Assembly: GCA_040758475.1 (NCBI GenBank)
Contig: JBFLVN010000128.1
Span: 1 to 10,506, forward strand
Reading direction: 5' to 3'
Source of the DNA: JBFLVN01 sp040758475
Lineage (GTDB): Bacteria > JAGRBM01
Length of the DNA stretch: 10,506 bases
The notes beneath the pieces were generated by a model. That model saw only the letters and a program-made list of their open reading frames with translations, made no database searches and was not told the DNA's origin. A program made the translations under genes and the position numbers. Of the stretch, positions 6,877 through 10,506 are shown one piece after another (the stretch's first letter is position 1; every line of letters starts with the position of its first letter).

Positions 6877-9027
6877 TTATTGCCGCGCCGTGTTGCGCCA
6901 GTTGATGTCGGAGCCGAGGCGCTGGAGGTAAGCGATCAACGCAAGAACTTCCCGGTCCGCCTGGGCGTCGGGTACGCCGCCCCCCTTGAGGCGCTCGAGA
7001 ATCTCGCTTGCCTGCTTGCGAGCGGAAGTTTCCGCCTGGTTGATCTCTTCTTCCGTGTACGGAACGCCCGTCGTCTTGAGGGCCTGGAGGTGATTGGGGA
7101 TGCGGGCGTAGTCGATCTCCCATTCCTTGAGCCACGGATAGGGCGGCATGATGGAACCGGCGGAGGTAGAGCGCGGGTCCTCCATGTGGAAGTAGTGCCA
7201 GCTGTCGGGATACTTCCCGCCCACGCGGTGGAGATCCGGGCCGATGCGGCGCGAACCCCAGAGGAAGGGGTGGTCGTAGGCGAACTCGCCTACCTTGGAA
7301 TAATCGCCGTAGCGGAGGACTTCGTCGCGGAACGGGCGGACCATCTGGGAGTGGCAGGTGTTGCAGTTTTCCCGGATGTAGATATCCCGCCCGTAGACTT
7401 CGAGGGGGGTGTAAGGCTTTACCGTTGCGATGGCGGGAACCTGCGTCTTGTCCACGATCAGGGGGACGATTTCGACCAAACCACCCACCACGAGCGCGAG
7501 GAAAGTAAGGACGGAAAAGAGAACCACCCGGCCTTCGAGCCAGCGGTGGCCCTTGGATTCGTCCGGCGTCTCAATGGCGCGGACGTCGGGGACCTGGACT
7601 TTTTCATCCGAAAGATCGGTCTTTTCCGCCTTCGCTTGGGCGATGGTTTTCGCGAAGTTGTAGATGCCGATCACGACGCCCGAGAAGTAGAGGAGTCCGC
7701 CCACGACCCGCCCGATGTACATGGGCTTGAGGCGCGTGACCGTTTCGACGAAGTTGGGATAGGCGAGCGTCCCTTCGGGCGTGAAAGCCTTCCACATGAG
7801 GCCTTGCATCACGCCAGCCACCCACATGGAGACGATGTAGAAGACGATGCCGATGGTCCCGGTCCAGAAGTGGAGGTTGGCGAGGCGTTGGCTGTAGAGC
7901 TTCGTCCGGTAGAGCCGGGGGATCATCCAGTAGAGGGTGGCGAAGGTCGTAAAGCCCACCCACCCGAGGGCGCCCGAGTGGACGTGGCCCACGATCCAGT
8001 CGGTGTAGTGGCCCAGTTTGTTGACGGAGCGGATCGAGAGGATCGGTCCTTCCAAGGTGGACATGCCGTAGAAAGAGATGGATACGACCCACATCTTGAT
8101 GATGGGATCGGTCCGCAGCTTGTCCCATGCGCCACGGAGCGTATAGAGGCCGTTGATCATGCCGCCCCAAGAGGGACCGATCAGCATGAGGGAGAAGACC
8201 ATGCCGAGGGTCTGCGCCCACTGGGGAAGGGCCGTGTACTGGAGGTGGTGGGGGCCCGCCCAGATGTAAATGAACACGAGGGTCCAGAAGTGGATGATCG
8301 AGAGGCGGTAGGAGAAGACAGGCCGTTCCGCCGCCTTGGGCAGGAAGTAGTACATGAGCCCCAGGAACGGCGTCGTGAGGAAAAAGGCCACCGCGTTGTG
8401 GCCGTACCACCACTGGACGAGGGCGTCCTGCACGCCCGCCCACACGGGATAGCTCTTGAAGAAACCCGCCGGGACTTCCAGGGAGTTGACGATGTGGAGC
8501 ATCGCGATGCCGATGACGGTAGCGATGTGGAACCAGATGGCGACGTAGAGGTGCTTTTCACGCCGGCGGAAGATCGTTCCGAAGAAGTTGATCGCGAAGA
8601 TGACCCAGACGATCGTGATCAGGATGTCGATGGGCCATTCGAGTTCGGCGTATTCCTTGGCCGTCGAGAAACCCGCGGGCAGGGTGATGGCGGCCAGGAC
8701 GATGATGAACTGCCAACCCCAGAAGTGGAGCTTCGAGAGGGTGTCGGAGAACATCCGGGCCTTCAAAAGCCGCTGGAGGGAGTAATAGACCCCGGCGAAG
8801 ATGGCGTTTCCGCCGAAGGCGAAGATAACGGCGTTCGTGTGAAGGGGCCGCAGGCGCCCGAAGGTGATGTAGGGGATGCCGCCGTTTACCTGCCAGTAGA
8901 TGAGTTCGGTGGCGATGACGAGGCCCGCCAGCATGCCCACGGCGCCCCAGAGGAGCGTGACGAGGGCGAACCACCGGGGGGTCTGGTCGTCGTATTGAAT
9001 GGTCGTGAGGCTGCCGCGCTGTTCCAT
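6877..9027 (-). CDS. ccoNO: cbb3 cytochrome c oxidase, fused subunits I and II (CcoN-CcoO)
   Basis: A 716-aa natural fusion that catalyses O2 reduction to water. Residues 1 to about 465 are the 12-helix CcoN: His63 (LRPLHTNA, low-spin haem b), His210 (WWYGHNAV) with His260-His261 (AGPHHLQYTALP) as CuB ligands, Tyr254 at the position of the His-linked tyrosine, and GHVH with His348 (haem b3) and His350 (haem b). The spacing agrees to within 1-3 residues with the Pseudomonas stutzeri ligands. A charged linker (about 461-500) leads to CcoO: one membrane helix (501-523), then a monohaem cytochrome c with NCNTCHSQMVRP (Cys555, Cys558, His559), IGPDLHRVGGKY (595-606) and the axial Met627 in SIMPPYPWL. 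There is no stop or start between the halves. ATG 9027 has AAAGGGG (9035-9041) 7 nt upstream. It is the first gene of the operon. Confidence 0.97.
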   Translation of the reverse strand: MEQRGSLTTIQYDDQTPRWFALVTLLWGAVGMLAGLVIATELIYWQVNGGIPYITFGRLRPLHTNAVIFAFGGNAIFAGVYYSLQRLLKARMFSDTLSKLHFWGWQFIIVLAAITLPAGFSTAKEYAELEWPIDILITIVWVIFAINFFGTIFRRREKHLYVAIWFHIATVIGIAMLHIVNSLEVPAGFFKSYPVWAGVQDALVQWWYGHNAVAFFLTTPFLGLMYYFLPKAAERPVFSYRLSIIHFWTLVFIYIWAGPHHLQYTALPQWAQTLGMVFSLMLIGPSWGGMINGLYTLRGAWDKLRTDPIIKMWVVSISFYGMSTLEGPILSIRSVNKLGHYTDWIVGHVHSGALGWVGFTTFATLYWMIPRLYRTKLYSQRLANLHFWTGTIGIVFYIVSMWVAGVMQGLMWKAFTPEGTLAYPNFVETVTRLKPMYIGRVVGGLLYFSGVVIGIYNFAKTIAQAKAEKTDLSDEKVQVPDVRAIETPDESKGHRWLEGRVVLFSVLTFLALVVGGLVEIVPLIVDKTQVPAIATVKPYTPLEVYGRDIYIRENCNTCHSQMVRPFRDEVLRYGDYSKVGEFAYDHPFLWGSRRIGPDLHRVGGKYPDSWHYFHMEDPRSTSAGSIMPPYPWLKEWEIDYARIPNHLQALKTTGVPYTEEEINQAETSARKQASEILERLKGGGVPDAQADREVLALIAYLQRLGSDINWRNTARQ

Positions 9028-9125
9028 TCCATTGCCCCTTTCGAAGCCGCTCCATAGGGCGGGCAGAAACCCGCTGTAGAGCCTGGATCGAGGGGGATTC
9101 TTGGAGATGGGGAGTCTTCTCGGCT

Positions 9126-9139
9126 ATGACAGTTGTCAT
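9126..9139. promoter_or_regulatory. perfect palindrome ATGACA-GT-TGTCAT upstream of ccoNO (possible operator)
   Basis: Six-base arms separated by two bases, centred about 105 nt before the ccoNO start. The core ACA-N2-TGT has the layout of operators of the BlaI/MecI/CopY repressor family (TACA-N2-TGTA), some of which respond to copper, but the outer bases differ. The regulator is therefore unknown. A dimeric repressor or activator site for the cco operon is the simplest reading. Confidence 0.4.
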
Positions 9140-9151
9140 CCCGCAGGCGGG
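9140..9151. repeat. GC-rich inverted repeat CCCGC-AG-GCGGG
   Basis: Five-base arms around two bases, abutting the ATGACA palindrome with no gap. Neither side is followed by a T run, so it does not look like an intrinsic terminator for the hydrolase gene upstream. It may be part of a compound regulatory site or chance in GC-rich DNA. Confidence 0.35.
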
Positions 9152-9154
9152 TTG

Positions 9155-9170
9155 TAATTCGCTGGAATTA
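9155..9170. promoter_or_regulatory. perfect inverted repeat TAATTC-N4-GAATTA (possible operator)
   Basis: Six-base AT-rich arms around GCTG, in otherwise GC-rich DNA, between the end of the hydrolase gene and ccoNO. The 6-4-6 layout recalls sites of CRP/FNR-superfamily dimers (5-4-5), but the half-site is not the FNR TTGAT. It could be an operator or an AT-rich promoter element of the cco operon. Confidence 0.38.
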
Positions 9171-9193
9171 AAGGGCTTTCCGGCAAACGGCCG

Positions 9194-10441
9194 TCAATTT
9201 CTAGGCTCTTCAAGAAACTTAATTTCCGTCAGAAACTTCGCCATTTCCTTCAAATAGGCTCCTTTGTCCAGGTGGACCACGTGGTTTCCAGGGAACCAGT
9301 GGATGCGGCACCTTCCCCAGTGGTCCCACAGGAGCCGTGAGTGGCTCGGAGGGGCGAGCCGGTCTCCCACGCCGCCGATAATGAAGAGGCGCTCTTTTGG
9401 AAGGAGGGGCTTGTAGGTAAGGGGTGCCGCGACGGCCAGGGCCTTGCGGATGTCTTTGATGCTCAGGCCCGTCGCGAACAGGGCGGAGCGGACGGCCGTT
9501 CCCACGGGCTCCCATTCGAGAACCAAATCCGGAATCGAAACGACGGGGACGTTCGGGATCGAGAAATAAAGCCGGGGTTCCGTGGCGGCCAAGAGGGCCG
9601 AGGTAAAGCCTCCCAGGCTCACTCCCGTGACGCCTATTTTTTCGACACCCGCCTGGTCTTCCAGGTAATTAACGAAAATCCGGAAATCGAAGACCGACTG
9701 GGCGATAGTCTCGTTCATCCAGGAAAGGCCCCCCGAGAAGTATCCGTGGCCGCTGAAGGGCGAGAGGGCCGTGCGCCTCCTTCCATGGAAGGGGAGGGTG
9801 TAGAGGAAGACGTCGCACCCCATCTGGTAGAACCAAGGGAGGGCGAAGAACCACTCGTTGAGCCAGTAGGGGTCGGCGGCAAAACCATGGACGGCCACGA
9901 TGGTGGGCCGCGGCTTTCCTTTGAAACGCTGCTCGTGCCGCCAGTACCGGGCGCGGGCCACCGCGTTCCATCGATGGCGGAGGTATTTTTTCCGGATGCG
10001 GGGATTCAAGGGTTCGAAAGGGCTTTCAAAGGAAAGATCGGCGCACGTCCCGTCTTTGGGGCGGAAGTGGGGGCCCTGGGGCTTTTGCGCCCTGACACGC
10101 ACGTCCCGGGGCGGCTTGGGGAAGAATCGCGAGGGGTCGGCCTGGAGCGCCATGTCCTCGTAGAGCGTGCGGTCTTTCAAATCCGCCTGGAGCGCGAACG
10201 GGTGGAATCCGAGGGGCATGGCCAGCAGGCCGATGGTGCTCGCGGCGAGCGTGCGGGAAACGACGTCGAGGGCCGCCGTCGCCCGGACCCGGGCGTTGTC
10301 CCAGCGGCCGAGTTCAAACCCCTCGGGCCTGTTCCAGAAGTTGCTCTCCAGGGACTCCCACCAAGGCTTTCCGGAAAGGGGATCGGGGGCGTAGCGCCCG
10401 GTTTCGTGGACGATTCGAGAGACGATCGAGGAGTCGGACAT
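9194..10441 (-). CDS. alpha/beta-hydrolase-fold protein, 415 aa
   Basis: Residues 1-175 form a charged, Arg/Pro-rich N-terminal region with one moderately hydrophobic stretch (about 64-84). The hydrolase core follows: strand and oxyanion segment IVAVHGF (181-187), strand VFLYTLPFHG (211-220), nucleophile elbow GVSLGG (273-278, Ser275), a likely acid Asp360 in GGVGD, and His387 or His390 in GNHVVH as catalytic His. All three elements of a Ser-Asp-His triad are thus present, so it is probably an active esterase or lipase-like enzyme; the substrate cannot be told. The large N-terminal extension resembles the ABHD18/DUF2048 type of hydrolase, which I hold only weakly. ATG 10441 is the first start in frame, with GGGAGG upstream (about 10452-10457). 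It reads toward ccoNO on the same strand, 166 nt away, and is probably a separate unit. No cbb3 role is known for such proteins. Confidence 0.87.
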   Translation of the reverse strand: MSDSSIVSRIVHETGRYAPDPLSGKPWWESLESNFWNRPEGFELGRWDNARVRATAALDVVSRTLAASTIGLLAMPLGFHPFALQADLKDRTLYEDMALQADPSRFFPKPPRDVRVRAQKPQGPHFRPKDGTCADLSFESPFEPLNPRIRKKYLRHRWNAVARARYWRHEQRFKGKPRPTIVAVHGFAADPYWLNEWFFALPWFYQMGCDVFLYTLPFHGRRRTALSPFSGHGYFSGGLSWMNETIAQSVFDFRIFVNYLEDQAGVEKIGVTGVSLGGFTSALLAATEPRLYFSIPNVPVVSIPDLVLEWEPVGTAVRSALFATGLSIKDIRKALAVAAPLTYKPLLPKERLFIIGGVGDRLAPPSHSRLLWDHWGRCRIHWFPGNHVVHLDKGAYLKEMAKFLTEIKFLEEPRN

Positions 10442-10506
10442 TTAGGTTGGCCTCCCGCAAAAGCGCGGCGCCACGGGGTTAGCCGTATTGTCTTTGAAAT
10501 CGGGCA

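Noticed and set aside
6880..9057. 725-aa plus-strand ORF antisense to ccoNO
   Set aside because: Its composition (Asp/Glu/Gly/His/Arg/Val-rich, almost no hydrophobic core) is what the reverse of a GC-rich membrane-protein gene gives; the ccoNO strand carries all haem and copper ligands.
9140..9151. Intrinsic terminator for the hydrolase gene
   Set aside because: The stem is only five base pairs and no T run follows on either strand.
9028..9193. FNR/Anr box or clear sigma70 promoter for the cco operon
   Set aside because: No TTGAT-N4-ATCAA match, and no convincing -35/-10 pair with 16-18 nt spacing was found by eye; ATGACA resembles a -35 but lacks a partner -10.
1..10506. CRISPR arrays, tRNA or rRNA genes, insertion sequences, phage genes
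   Set aside because: No repeated spacers-and-repeats pattern, no transposase or integrase motif and no RNA gene signature seen; the region is almost fully occupied by the genes listed.

Overview
The window is dominated by one tightly packed minus-strand operon (about 9027 down to 822) for a complete cbb3-type (C-family) cytochrome c oxidase and its assembly machinery, in the order ccoNO (fused), ccoQ, ccoP, ccoG, ccoH/fixH, ccoI/fixI, ccoS and a TauE/SafE-like (COG2836-type) membrane protein gene. Neighbouring genes are 12 nt apart or less, or overlap by 4-11 nt, and Shine-Dalgarno sequences sit in or next to the preceding stop codons. This looks like a single transcript with translational coupling. 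The DNA is GC-rich. The genes point to a two-membrane, oxygen-respiring (probably microaerobic) bacterium. The phylum cannot be fixed from the sequence; a ccoNO fusion with a short monohaem CcoP argues against a classical alpha- or gammaproteobacterial ccoNOQP operon.

Layout from left to right: (1) 2-103, plus strand, the last 33 codons of an unidentified gene. (2) 103-816, plus strand, an unidentified 237-aa soluble protein whose ATG overlaps the preceding stop. (3) From 822 to 9027, minus strand, the cco operon, convergent with gene 2 and only 5 nt from it. (4) 9028-9193, an intergenic stretch upstream of ccoNO holding three adjacent inverted repeats (9126-9170) that may be operators. (5) 9194-10441, minus strand, an alpha/beta-hydrolase-fold protein. 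(6) 10442-10506, its 5' flank, cut by the window end, with a ribosome binding site but no promoter I would defend.

How the genes fit together: CcoNO holds the haem b, haem b3/CuB site (subunit I) and the first haem c (subunit II). CcoP supplies one more haem c, and CcoQ is the small single-helix subunit. CcoI is the P1B-type copper ATPase, and CcoG is the Fe-S membrane protein implicated in copper reduction. CcoH and CcoS are small membrane assembly factors. The TauE-like protein with a His-rich tail is probably another metal-handling helper. Structural and assembly genes are therefore produced together.

This is a variant of a known system, not an undescribed one. The points worth a second look are the fusion, the monohaem CcoP, a CLC in place of the CPC motif in CcoI, the His-rich tail, the cluster of palindromes upstream of ccoNO, and the unidentified plus-strand gene.
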